This document shows, piece after piece, positions 1 through 10,299 of a stretch of DNA of 64,000 nucleotides (within the stretch, counting starts at the first letter, position 1; each line of letters opens with the position of its first letter). The notes beneath the pieces are model-generated. The model worked only from the letters and a program-made list of their open reading frames with translations, did no database searches and had not been told where the DNA came from. The stretch covers positions 232,132,696 to 232,196,695 of the forward strand of contig CM054062.1 of assembly GCA_028641055.1 (NCBI GenBank). Reading direction: 5' to 3'. The stretch is from Alopecurus myosuroides. Its lineage: Eukaryota > Streptophyta > Magnoliopsida > Poales > Poaceae. A program made the position numbers and the translations under genes.

Positions 1-766
1 AGAATGAAGCAAGAGGGTTTCCGGGGATGCTTGGCAGTATCGACTGCATGCACTGGGCATGGAAGAACTGCCCATTTGACTGGCAGGGGATGTACAAGGG
101 AAAGGAGGGAGAGTGCTAGGTGGTTCTCGAGGCCGTGGCTTCGTACGATCTATGGATTTGGCATTCATTCTTTGGTATGCCTGGAAGTCACAACGACATC
201 AATGTCTTGCAGTGCTCGAATGTCTTTGCTGATCTTGTCGAAGGCCATGCCCCCCTGTGAACTATGAGATCAATGGACACCAGTATACAAAGGGGTACTA
301 TCTTGCAGATGGCATCTACCCGAAGTGGGCAACATTTGTGAAGAGCATCTCCAACCCTATCCCAGGAAGCGCAAAAGCTTGGTTTACCAAGTGCCAGGAG
401 GCTTGCAGGAAGGATGTTGAGCGGGCATTTGGTGCGCTGCAATCTCGATTCGCTGTTGTCCGATACCCAGCTATGACTTGGTCGAAGTCTAACATGTGGG
501 AGGTGATGCAGTGTTGTGTGGTCTTGCACAACATGATCATTGAGAGTGAGCGGGATGACCCAGTGCCTGACAGTGAGGCAAGCACACCATACTACCGGCA
601 GGGTCCTCTTGCAGATGTTGATCACCAGGTGCCGGCATCATGGACAGACTTCCTCACCAAGCGACAGGAGATTCGACACGCTGCAACACATCATGCTCTG
701 CAGGATGACCTGGTGCAACATTTGTGGGCGCGAAAGGGGAATGGCAATGTTGAGGACGATGACTAG
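1..766 (+). pseudogene. PIF/Harbinger transposase, 3' part (HARBI1-like nuclease), broken
   Basis: DDE nuclease of the PIF/Harbinger superfamily, which cuts and rejoins transposon ends in the nucleus. The window opens inside the gene: frame 3 reads [18 protein letters not shown], holding the first catalytic Asp, then HSFFGMPGSHNDIN, holding the second. The frame then shifts to the one at 257-766, which carries KDVERAFGALQSRF with the catalytic Glu and the usual VVLHNMIIE motif, ending in an acidic tail with a TAG at 764-766. Lesions: an in-frame TAG at 117-119 and a one-base loss near 247-256 (C-run before the CCTGTGAAC) that moves the reading frame. The same family occurs in opposite orientation at 46680-47981. 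All three catalytic residues survive here, unlike in the second copy, but the gene cannot make a full protein. The 5' end lies outside the window. Confidence 0.9.
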
Positions 767-1882
767 TGTTCTTTTTTTTAAAATTGTTGAACTATTTATT
801 TGTGAGTCTCGATACGACTCGCTACACGCGATCTATGGGGTTCCCCATTTGATCGCCAACACATGCTTAATTTGTAGAGAAAAGTTGGGCTTCCTTAAGC
901 TCAAAACGTAGCATAGCCTGGCTACCGAGGTTGACATGCACTTTAAAAAAAAGAAAGGTGCAATTATTATATAAAAACAGTTGAATTTAATTCAAGTGCA
1001 ATTCCTATCAAAAAACCTTACTAGTTGCACGTGTATAGATAAAACTGCAAATTGTATCAAAAACCTAGTGTGAGTTGCACATTTCTTGACCAAATTTGTA
1101 AAAATATACTACTCGTATCAAAAACTCGGTCCCTAGTTGCATGTTTTTTGATAAAAGTGTAACTCATAGAATAACAAAAAATAACATTAGAAAAACATAT
1201 AGAAAACTATTTGAATTTCCATACTAATGATTGGACATTCTAAGGTGCAAACAAGCAAATAAAAAGAAACATGGAAAAGAATAAGGAAAAAAGTCACCAT
1301 CAAATAAAAAATGTAGTAAAATTTCAAAAAACATTAAATACAAAAGAATAAATACAAAAATAAGGAAGAAATACAAATAAAAATATAAATATAAACTATA
1401 TACAAATATCAATGATAAAAAACTCTCAAACTTCTTGTTATATTATAAATATAGCTGAGTGTCGGTGCGTTGCTACAGAGCAATATAAAAATTGTATAGA
1501 GTGAATCTATTTCTCGAATGCACATTTGTATGTGATTCAAGTATGGTTTAGACAACACCATGTCCTATCCTTGTGCCTCCACTCTCTTTGGCAGATGGTA
1601 TTTTTAATTTATTTCTCATAGTAGGGTATTGTTCTTCGCATCAGACGAGCAAGAATACCTTTGATATTTATTATATTCCTTTATTTTTGTGGATGTTAGA
1701 TATCAAATGACACAATTCTAAATTCGGGAACACAATTGTGCAGTACATGCTCTGATGTTGTTTGCATTCTTTTTGGAAATCATATGGCACATTAATTCAT
1801 AAATGTACATGGTCACCGGAGGCCATCAGTACCTGATCACTCAAATTAACATAGACTCTCCAGAGTAGACTGAACACATTAA
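767..1882. other. AT-rich non-coding stretch
   Basis: No supportable gene. Between about 950 and 1170 a loose motif recurs (AGTTGCAC or GTGCAATT, separated by TATCAAAAA-type spacers), reminiscent of the AGTTGCAACTC-rich MITE at 31313-31690, but terminal inverted repeats are not evident. 1240-1430 is almost pure A/T/G-poor sequence and the frame read there is low-complexity Phe/Leu/Tyr. Confidence 0.5.
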
Positions 1883-2025
1883 GGGCGTCTCCTACGGGAC
1901 TGTTCAAAACAAGTACAAATTCGTCCCGAATTTTTTCGTTTGAGCAGCAGTCCGGCTCGGGAGGAGGGAAGGAGGGAGGCACATCGAAATTAAAATGCGC
2001 CCTATGAGGTTGCTTACTTCAGGGT
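1883..2025. repeat. PIF/Harbinger-type terminal fragment
   Basis: Begins TTAA|GGGCGTCTCCTACGGG, continues with an AAATTCGTCCCG block and a TTTGAGCAGCAGTCCGG block, and ends near a GGTTGCTTACTT block. The same order of blocks is seen at 46374-46505 (the 3' end of the Harbinger element there), and the CTCCTACGGGG-TTGCTTACTT part occurs inverted at 48440-48463. I infer a solo terminus or MITE relative. TTA/TAA is the usual Harbinger target site, consistent with the TTAA before the first block. Confidence 0.5.
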
Positions 2026-2119
2026 GGCCAAAAACGTCCAATTTACATTAAAAAAAAGAAAAAATATATAAAAAACCTAACTAGGGCTAGGGCCGGTCAC
2101 CGCTCGCTGGAGCTAGTCG

Positions 2120-2455
2120 TTAAGGATGACCTAGTCCGGCTGGGCTAGGGGCGGTGGCGTAGCCGACTGGGCTAGGGGCGGTGGCGTAGGAGGCAGGTAT
2201 GGCCATGACCCAGTCCACACCCAGGAATGGCCGACCAGCTGCCGTAACCACCTGGGCAGCGCTGCAGCGCCTCCTCCCCTCCTCCTCCTGCAAGCCCGCC
2301 TGCCTGGCCTCCTCCTCCGCTGCCTCCAGAGCAACCATAGTCTCCTCTATGGCACGCGCCTCCTCCTCCTTGGCAGCCGCCTCCGCTGCCGCCACATCGA
2401 CCACCGCCTTCGCGGCCTCACGCTCCTCCTCTTTCTGGCGCTCCCTGGCTTCCAT
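2120..2455 (-). CDS. Ala/Glu-rich coiled-coil ORF, unidentified
   Basis: A 111-aa frame starting MEARERQKEEEREAAK. The first ~70 residues are nearly all Ala, Glu, Arg and Lys with heptad-like spacing, predicting a coiled coil; the C-terminus repeats YATAPSPVG/YATAPSPAG. It ends at a TAG and sits immediately left of the LTR at 2485, so it may be the target into which that element inserted or a decayed transposon ORF. I do not recognise the family. The biased composition (GC-rich, trinucleotide-like CTC/CTG runs) means the frame could be open by chance. Confidence 0.25.
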   Translation of the reverse strand: MEARERQKEEEREAAKAVVDVAAAEAAAKEEEARAIEETMVALEAAEEEARQAGLQEEEGRRRCSAAQVVTAAGRPFLGVDWVMAIPASYATAPSPVGYATAPSPAGLGHP

Positions 2456-2484
2456 GGCGGAGTCGTGGAGGGTGAAAGTACAAT

Positions 2485-3755
2485 ATGGTCAACTAGAGGG
2501 GGGTGAATAGGTGAACTACAAATTTTAATTCTTTTTCCTTTTTAGATAGGCTTAACAAGTAAATGACACAGTTGTATGCAACTAGACAAACACCCTAGGT
2601 GATAATAAAAAAGTACGCAACAAAAGTAATATGCAAAGCACAAGATAACCACACGTGTAAACAAGGAGACAAGAATGTGTTTTCCGTTTTTTCTTCTCAA
2701 GAGAAGTAAGTCTATGTTGGAGAGGTGGGGAGCCACCTAGGCGCTACTCAATAGCACGGATGTGCACACCTTGTTCTCCTTGAGCTTCTCCGGTGAGGGA
2801 GATTCTCGTTTCAATTATGAGGTCGACTTGAAGGCGTTGAGCAAACTTGTACACGTGGTTGAGGCTACTCCACAAGTGAGTTGGAGGCTCTCAACGATCC
2901 TAACCTTCTTCAACAAGGTGGAAGCTACAAGCACTAGGGTTTCTCTAGGATGATAAGGCAACCAAGAGATTTTACAAGATCCCAAGGGAATAATAGGGGA
3001 AAACGATTTGTGGTTTTTGTAAATATGTTGATTTAGGTCTCCTCCACCAAATCCTTGAAGGGCATCTAGTTTGGTTGGTTGAGGAGGGAGATCTAGGCGT
3101 TTTGAGCTCTCAAACAATGGAGGAGAGAGAGGAATGGACGAACTGCGTGTAAGAAGACATGTATTTATAGCCTCCTCTGAATTCTAGCCGTTGCTGTCTT
3201 CTAGGGTCGGAATATTCCGGTATAAGTACCGGAAATTTCCGGGGGAGTGGTCCGGATATTTCCAAAAGTCCGGGAGGGAGGGATATTTGAATAATCCGGT
3301 GGCTGGAATATTCTGGCCAAATTTCCGCCCCTATTACAGAGATCGGGCAGCAACGAAGCGTCCTCTTCATAGGAAGAAACAGGGGCCAGAAATTTCCACC
3401 GGAAATGTCTGGGCAAATTTCCGCCCCGGCATCCGAGAGCGGGCAATTTGGACGCTCAATTCCTTAGCAGGTGATCTTCAAATATGTCGTAATATTCTGG
3501 GGTCAGGACCGGAAATTCCGCCCTTTAGGCACCGGAAATTACGGTCCTGCGTCCTGAAATATCCGTCCTCAAATAATATCAACTGTTTCAGAATTTCTTC
3601 CGTGTGTCTTTTCATATAGTTTTCTGTTGTTCTTGATAAAGACTATGATGCGAGCTATGAACACTTAGACACGATGTTAGTAGAATAACCCGTGTTGTTA
3701 TCACCACCAAAATCATTAGAAGATACATGAGCTTTTAATCTCCCCCTTTTTGGTG
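2485..3755 (-). repeat. 3' LTR of a Sirevirus-like Copia element (ends approximate)
   Basis: On the minus strand a polypurine tract (AAAAAGGGGGAGATTA, about 3735-3755) directly precedes this block, as expected at the internal/3' LTR junction. A TATA box GGCTATAAATACATG lies at about 3158-3172 on the minus strand. The block ends in the CACCCCCCTCTAGTTGACC stretch near 2490, a run common in grass LTRs. The centre (3205-3560) is densely packed with CCGGAAAT/ATTTCCGG palindromic motifs. Exact TG/CA ends could not be fixed because the partner LTR is missing. Confidence 0.55.
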
Positions 3756-4147
3756 AGTGATGACAGCACGGGTATTTCCATAGATGTAATCATACGATAG
3801 AAACATAAAGACGAACATCACAAATAAGCATAGCTAGGAGACATGCCTCCCAAAAATAGAGGTTCACAAATAAAAGTTCACTAATAAAACGAAGTCGAAA
3901 AGCACACGAGAGATAGCGAATAAAAAACATAAAAGCTGCCCACCCAAGGAAATCCCCGATCCCTAGATCTTCTCCCCCTTTGGCATCAGGATACCAAAAA
4001 TGAAGAAGAAAGAACTAGTGTCCCAAGGAACAAGCTATAGTCCGTGGCACCATCTTCGGGATCGTCCTCGGAGTCTTCATCCTCACTAGCAGACTCTAGG
4101 TCATCATCATCAGGAATACCGAGATCCCAATCAACATCGCGATTGTT
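3756..4147 (-). other. 3' untranslated internal region of the Sirevirus-like element
   Basis: Sequence between the polypurine tract and the env-like ORF. The part next to the ORF (about 4020-4147) still reads as an acidic Asp/Glu/Ser-rich stretch on the minus strand, so it may be the former C-terminus. Nothing else is visible. Confidence 0.4.
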
Positions 4148-4930
4148 TCAGTTGTGATACAGAATTTGAGCATGTAGAGGAGAAGGGACGGCTGGAATGT
4201 TGAGGGCGGTCATGATAGCACGCTGATTGTCGAGAATGTTGCGACGCTTAACATAGGCACCGTAGTTCTCCTCGTGGATGCAAACATACATGCATAACAC
4301 TTTCTCAATGGCACGAATAACCCATAACCGCTTCTTGTTACCTCTCCTAGCAGCAACATGTCTCATGAGAGGGTCACGATGTCCATGGCATGTAGCGCCA
4401 ACATCATGTGTTGCCTTCTGAATATGAGCACTCTTCTTATACAGTTTGATATCCTTGTGGGCCTCATAGTCCAACTTAAGACTTTCACGGTCGTCAACAG
4501 GGTTCCTAGACTTGACGAGCTTCATGATGTAGGGTGCATAGGGAGGCACCTAGCGGTGGAAAACAACAAAGTGAATCTTGTGAAAGATGAAGTCCATCAC
4601 ATAATTCTTGTGGGCTTCAGTATCCTCCAGGTCACCCTCGGTGAAGATCAGGTAGGCGTGATGCATGAGGTTCACCAAACCGCCACAAATCTCATCATTA
4701 TTTCCACCACTGGGAGCAATGGACTCACGGAACATGCGCAGAAGGATGTCATAGATAGCAAAGAGTCCCTTAGCGGAACCCATAACGCCTCGAGCCCCAT
4801 AAAGTTCAGCCAACTTGTTCTTGTCGTACTCCACGCCGTCGACATGCATCCGAGCACCCTGAGAAACTGAAAGACCGGCAAACGGATACCCTAACTCAGA
4901 AGCAAAGTTGTGGAAGGTGGCTGAGAGCTT
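4148..4930 (-). pseudogene. Putative plant transposon protein (env-like ORF of a Sirevirus-like Copia), interrupted
   Basis: Two frames in register, 4939-4550 and 4549-4148, are separated by a single TAG. They read FHNFASELGYPF, then ARGVMGSAKGLFAIYD, then PPYAPYIMKLVKSRNP. I associate the APYIMKL-type block with the 'putative plant transposon protein' family found in the extra ORF downstream of reverse transcriptase in grass Sireviruses; this is from memory of the family, not from a search. The position, just upstream of polypurine tract and 3' LTR on the same strand, fits. The N-terminal side is cut by the left terminus of CACTA copy A, so gag, pol and the 5' LTR are gone. Function of such ORFs is unknown. 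Confidence 0.5.
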
Positions 4931-5924
4931 CGCTGCCAAATTCCGCGCGGTCTGGGAAATTTCAATAATGTTGCGGATGAGCTCTAAACCGTCGCTAAGG
5001 GCGATCCTCGACGGTTTACGCGATGGAGTGAGAACGTGCCTGATCGACTGTCATGGATAATTCTGCGATGTTAATTTGACCCATAGAACGTCGAGGCTAT
5101 GCGCAACGTTCAGACAATGGTCGTGAGCATCTGTGCCGTCCGGTCCCGTCCCAATAAGCGGCAACGTTTTTATTTCCTCGATGTCGGCTGACACGTGGCA
5201 AAGGATTAACTGATGTCACATTACACGCAGCTTACATCACTAGGATTGCAACATTTTTTCCGTCAAGAGTAGATACTGTTAACGCCCCGGTTATGACATC
5301 ACCGATCCCGTTCATGATGTCATAACCACTGATCCCGTTCATGACGTTTTTTTGTTGTCGCGGCCTCGACCAATCAGGTGAAACCATGTGTACGCCATCT
5401 ACGACGAACTGCTAGCGTCGTGGTATGAGAGGACGCAACAAGATGACGCCACGTGGAATAATCGTAGGTCGCCGCGTGGTCTTTTTCTAGGACGTTCTCC
5501 GGTCGTTGTGGGCTAGGCGGTGACGTATTTTTTTCCGACGTGAAGCGAGCGACAAAGCGATGCCACATGGACCAAATGCACGGTGCCACGTGGCGCCCTT
5601 TCCGCGATGTTTTATTTCATTGTGGAACTACGCAATCGTAAAACGACACGTGGGCATGGCATACGGCACCACGTGTCCTGATTTGGGCCTCATTTTACGT
5701 TATGATACTACGATGTTTTGTTTACGTGCCAGATGGGTGTTTAAATCATCGTTCGAGTTGACCTTTCCATGTTCCATATGCAGAAAAGCAAACCACATAG
5801 CATGCATCAAATACAGAAATTTAAGCACTACTGGTTTATTTTTCAGAAAAGCAAACCAACATACAGAAATTCAGTTTTCAGCAACACGACCACAGTTTCA
5901 ATTACCACATATGCACCGAACATA

Positions 5925-6245
5925 CTACTGAAGCAGGACAACTCCTTTTTGTTGGCACATTTTTAGCCCGTCTTGTTCCTTTCGCATTTCTTCAATTTCA
6001 ATTGCAAACTGGAGCATCAATCGCTCGGATTCTGCATTCGTCACCCTCAAATCAGCAATTGTGCTGCGCATATTGGCATGCCTCCCTCTCTCAACATCAG
6101 TTTGCACTTCAAGTTTAGACTTTGAAATACTTGTTTCCACACGGGATTTCTTCGACAAAGTATGCTTTCCACGATCCAGCATGACACCTAAAATATCATC
6201 CTCATCATTTGAAGCTGATTTCGACATCATCCTTTTCTTGCTTTC
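5925..6245 (-). CDS. C-terminal exon of a CACTA-encoded coiled-coil protein (copy A)
   Basis: Minus-strand exon that opens after a splice-acceptor-like TTGATAG and reads ESKKRMMSKSASNDEDD, then KSRVETSISKSKLEVQT, then STIADLRVTNAESERL, ending in a TAG after EEMRKEQDG. The central part is Glu/Arg/Leu-rich with heptad character. It resembles the coiled-coil tails of plant En/Spm-type DNA-binding accessory proteins, but I cannot assign it to a named family. Copy B has the homologous exon at 18080-18350 with an ~8-base deletion that shifts its frame, so copy A preserves the more intact C-terminus. Upstream exons would lie at higher coordinates on this strand. Confidence 0.4.
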   Translation of the reverse strand, partial: ESKKRMMSKSASNDEDDILGVMLDRGKHTLSKKSRVETSISKSKLEVQTDVERGRHANMRSTIADLRVTNAESERLMLQFAIEIEEMRKEQDGLKMCQQKGVVLLQ

Positions 6246-6689
6246 CTATCAAGCATGCAAAGAAAATAAATGTAAGTATGTACAGAAAACATATGAAACT
6301 AACAGATGAACAACAATGTACAGAAAATATATGAAAAATAGCAGATGACAATCAAACACGCGTGTCTGTAACGACCTAGCAGATGTCAAGCATGTTGGTA
6401 GCATAGATGGAAACTATGTTGAAATGACAACACCAGTCTTAATTAGCTTGCCAAAACGTCTTATGGTATGGAATAGATGAAGCAACACAAAATATATGCC
6501 ATAACCGTAATCAAGCTGTTCAACACAAGATCAGTAAGCTACGCCCTAGTTTTTTTTTCACTAAAGGGAGTTTTTATTACTTAAAGAGTTTTAAGGATTA
6601 CACCCTACTTGTTGTGATATCATGCAAGAATGTTGAGCTGCCGAATTAGGGAATAACCTGTAGCTCATTGTCCTCACTGAATAGTGATT

Positions 6690-6900
6690 GACATGACTAG
6701 TCTCCTTCACCGGAATCTGATTCCTTTTCAACATCATCCTCAAGAGTGTACTCAGATCCAGAGTCTTCCTTCTTGATCTTTTTTATGTGTGAATACAGTA
6801 GGACATGAAAGAATACTTGCTAAAGACTATACACCCATTTGATGCATCCTTGTATTTTTTTAAATGATAGTTCTGGCACGCTCTTCTTCCATGGGGTGTA
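6690..6900 (-). pseudogene. Broken exon homologous to 18821-19045 (copy A)
   Basis: Corresponds to the copy B exon reading SPLHPMEEERPIT and ILSCPTVFTPKKIKK. In copy A the frame is interrupted by an indel in the T-run near 6855-6862 and by a change after the FTHKK block that puts a stop and frame change before the acidic tail. It is readable only by comparison with copy B. Confidence 0.45.
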
Positions 6901-7532
6901 GTGGTGATCCTAACATGAATAAATAACTCAAAGCAAGCTCCATATATAAACACATAGTAATAACCTAATACAACATAAAATATCAAGGTAGTCATCCTGT
7001 AAGAACAGTACAGTGTAAGTAATATAACTTTTGATCGTAACTTAGACTGGTAGGATCATAAGCAAAGTGAGCTTAAACCTAATAGTATACAGGATGGAAA
7101 TAAGCAAACTTTTACCATACGCAAACAAAGATGGATACTTCTATTTTTATTTTTATGCAAAATCACAAAGAAGTTCCCCCTTACGATTTCAATTAAAAGA
7201 ACCATGCAGTATTTTGTTACAACTCTACTATGAATGCAAATAATTAAAAAATGTACCATCAGGAAGGCAACACCCCCATTTCCGCTACAGATTTGTCAGA
7301 ATTAACACATGGACAAGCCTCTATTTACCACTATACAAAATTATAAATGTAAATACAAGAATAAAGACGGATATAAGGAACCATCAATCATACAACTATT
7401 TAGAGAGATTTATTACATCAAACATTAGCAAGATAATTAAGAAGCATCGATCAGACAATTGAGAGAGATATTAATTGCATCGAACATAAGAAAGATCAAA
7501 CATACAGTTAACATACAACTAATTTAGAAAGA

Positions 7533-8235
7533 TTAATTGCATCGAACATATGAAGAACCATCAATATTACTGTGTTTCTCGCCTTCAACCTTTACCCGTC
7601 TCGGTGTGGTTGCAGACATTGACAGTGAAGTTGCAGCGAGGTTGGAGACGAGGTGGCAGATCTGGACGTATGACGAGGTTAATGGCAAGATGGCACACCA
7701 TCGAGCACACGAAGGCGATTTGGTGACGATGTGGCAGACCGGTGAGCACGACGGTGAGGTGGCACACCAGCAAGCACACGACGGCGAGGTTGGTGATGAT
7801 GTGGCAGACCGGTGAGCACGACCGCAAGGTGGTGGTCCTGGACGATGACCTGGTGGCACGGGGCAAATCTGGAGGGCAATCTCGACAACGACGTGCGAGA
7901 TCTAGCAAGCGAGCTATACGACAATGTGTAAGAGGGATGGGACATGGTCTGGGAGGACGTGGACTGGAGGAGAAATGGGAGTAGTCGATTCTTTGGGCGA
8001 GAGACGAGGGGATAAGGAAGGGTTTCAGAATGATTGCAGAAATCCCCTCCGCGATAAAGTTTGGACATTGTGTGCGGAACGGCTGAAAAATAATATTCTT
8101 GCGCGAAAAAGTTTGGGCGGGCTGTCCTGGCGCGAAATTTTTGGATGGACGCGAAATTTTGGCGGAAGTGCGGGAAACTGTGCTAGCCGTCGGATGCTGG
8201 TGAGTGGCTTAAAAAATAGACCATCTATGCAATAA
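7533..8235. repeat. GTGGCA/GAGCACGA-rich degenerate repeat block in copy A
   Basis: Between about 7620 and 7880 the units GAGGTGGCACACCAGCAAGC and GATGTGGCAGACCGGTGAGC recur imperfectly every ~60 bases. Several overlapping frames on both strands read as Cys/His/Ala-rich repeats because of this, and none looks like a real protein. Copy B has the same block at 19735-20050. Downstream (8080-8180) two GCGCGAAATTTTTGGA-like motifs are repeated, also conserved in B. Confidence 0.6.
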
Positions 8236-8497
8236 TTTACTAAAGGGATCTTATTAGGAAATAAATAAGTATTATGAAATAATTTTGGAGTTGAGGTCGT
8301 CGGGCATAAAACGCGTTAGAATATGCAGAATGGTTCTCTGTGAAACCAACAGTAACTAAATAATTACAGATAGCTGAGTACTTCCAACACAACAAAGATT
8401 ATCTTAATTATAGAGTAGCAAAACACAATCACAACACACAGACGTGTCGACAAGTAAAACACGATGAGTAGACTACGTAGCAGGTTACACATATGCT

Positions 8498-8890
8498 CTA
8501 AAAGCACACTAGTTGTCGTGATGAAGTACACGAACTACCGGACGCACCAGTGGGACAAACTCTTTCCCGGGGAGCAAAGGGTTGACCTGGACGCAGCACA
8601 TCAGGGTGTCGTTTAGCCAATAGAGGCCTGCCTAGCAGACTTGCTCCCGAGCCATGCTCCTGAAGCCTGGCGTAGACCCCGCCGCCATCCTTTCCGTGGT
8701 CGATGATGAACATGCACCGATCGGCGTACTTTGCACCAAGCACGATGTGGGCGGCGCTCCGAGTAGAGATATTTCCACCAGCGATGAAGAACTTCACCTT
8801 GTCGGAGAGGTCACAGCTGTCGGGGCCTACGTACTCCACTTGGTCTGCGACGTGGAGCGGTTCCTCCCCGATCACCTCGATGGTCGTCAT
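8498..8890 (-). pseudogene. Unidentified ORF 'AGGNIST', copy A, frameshifted
   Basis: Starting from the ATG at 8890 the frame reads MTTIEVIGEEPL, then YVGPDSCDLSDKVKFF, then AGGNISTRSAAHIVLG, AKYADRCMFIIDHGKDGGG and VYARLQEHGSGA. After about 8635 an extra base relative to copy B throws the reading out of frame; the original C-terminus (GLYWLNDTL then CCVQVNPLL) is still readable one frame over and ends in a TAG near 8513. I do not recognise the family. No signal peptide or transmembrane segment is obvious. Copy B (20618-21028) carries the complementary lesion, so the ancestral product was a ~140-aa protein shared by the family, perhaps a captured host-gene segment. Confidence 0.4.
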
Positions 8891-9504
8891 GGCTATGGTG
8901 CACGCTGAGAGCACAAAGTTGACTTCTTGTGTTATGCACAAGCTATCTATTCAAGACGTGGTGATGAAGGGAGCGTGTTTTACAGAGACCCTCCAAATGC
9001 ACCGATCAGGTAATATAGCGGCGGGGAGAGGCCGGCCCAGCGGATCACCAAACACCATGAATTGGCGCCGAGGCCGGCCTTCACCATTGAATTTGTTGTC
9101 CAGGCGCAGCGATGACAACGAGCACACACAAACAGCCGGGTCTTGCAGGCGCGGAGCAACACACATGCAGCAGGAGCGAGTACGCATACAGATGGCGCCG
9201 ACTTTGACCGAGCAGTCCAGACCTAGCCGGTAACGCATGCAGGCAGAAGTGAGGAATGGGCATGCATGCACATGGCCAGACACGCGCGTAGTCACGCATT
9301 TAGATCAAGACGCGACGGGTAACACATGCACAACACACAGGCATGGCGTGCAGCAACTAGCTAGCCCCAAAGCTGCCTCTCTCACGCAAGAGAGCAAGTA
9401 TGTAGGCAGAACTGTGGCGATGTCCCGTGTTTCCCACTGTGTCGTTAATGCACACGTACCGTGGAGAGCTATTTTAGACGGAGTTAAATTTAAAGGGGCC
9501 TGAG

Positions 9505-9644
9505 CATCTCTCCTCCTCCACTCCTAAAGTCCCCTCCCCATTAGCTTCTCTCCTCCTCCACTTCTAAAGTCCACTCCTCCATTAGCTTCTCTCCTCCTCC
9601 ACTTCTAAAGTCCACTCCTCCATTAGCTTCTCTCCTCCTCCACT
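9505..9644. repeat. Short direct repeats upstream of the 'EGWKTN' ORF
   Basis: A ~49-base unit containing CATTAGCTTCTCTCCTCCTC and CTAAAGTCCACTCCTC is repeated about three times in copy A. Copy B has only one and a half units at the same place (21675-21740), so the repeat number differs between family members. Confidence 0.6.
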
Positions 9645-10173
9645 ATGCACCAACGCCGACGCGACGCGGCCCACCAACAAGCTCCCCGTAACCCTACGGG
9701 TGCCCACACACCTCCATTTGATGAATATTTGTTGACAAAGGAGGACGCACACGAACTTATCCGCACCAACACTCCTGTGTCGGCTACTTTACGCCTCCCA
9801 GAAGGTTGGAAGACCAACACCATATTTGTCACAGTGGCGCCGCGTCTCTCCGGCCAGGCACGGGTCGACTACATCAACCAGTGCTACGAGAACATGTCGT
9901 GGCAGACAAGGCATCATGGCCCATAGGACGCCATGTCTTCGAGGTAATGGGACCAACAAGTGGAGCTGGAGTACGTAATGCGGCTCCACTCCCACCGCGT
10001 CGACAACAACATGCACTCCAGCGACACAGAGTGTTCTGACGAGGAGGAGGAAGAGGACTCGCTCGAGATAGAGTGGCTCCCCTTCGCACCGCGGGAACCT
10101 GCCTCCCCTCCAGCTAGGCTCTTGCACAGTCGGGAACCTGCCCGAACTGCGGGTCCGAGGAGTGCCACCACCT
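9645..10173 (+). pseudogene. Unidentified ORF 'EGWKTN', copy A, interrupted by stops
   Basis: From ATG 9645 the frame reads MHQRRRDAAHQQAPRNP, then LLTKEDAHELIRTNTP, then LPEGWKTNTIFVTVAP and RLSGQARVDYINQCYENM. A TAG at 9924-9926 ends it, a second TAA follows within 40 bases, and coding then continues in the same sense with HSHRVDNNMHSSDTECSDEE, an acidic tail. Copy B (21739-22170) is open through both of these stops but has lost its ATG. No known domain is recognised; the short acidic C-terminus and basic N-terminus are typical of small nuclear proteins but that is only an inference. Three near-identical CTCCTCCACT(T/C)CTAAAGTCC repeats (9508-9625) sit just upstream, where a promoter or 5' leader would be. 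Confidence 0.4.
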
Positions 10174-10299
10174 AGTTTAGGATTTTATTGACTGTAATAA
10201 TTATTATCTTAATTAAATTCCATTCAGTGTGAATATATTATCTTTATTTTGATGAAGTTTGATTTAAACTCCCTAAATTTTCAGCTGCAAAGGGGTGTC

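Noticed and set aside
2199..2510. 103-aa plus-strand ORF, Ser/Ala-rich
   Set aside because: It is the complement of the Ala/Glu coiled-coil frame; composition is a mirror of GAG/GCC-rich codons.
5281..5360. Short inverted repeats near ATGACATCACCGATCCCGTTC as a separate MITE
   Set aside because: The same sequence is present in copy B at 17430-17470 and is part of the CACTA subterminal region.
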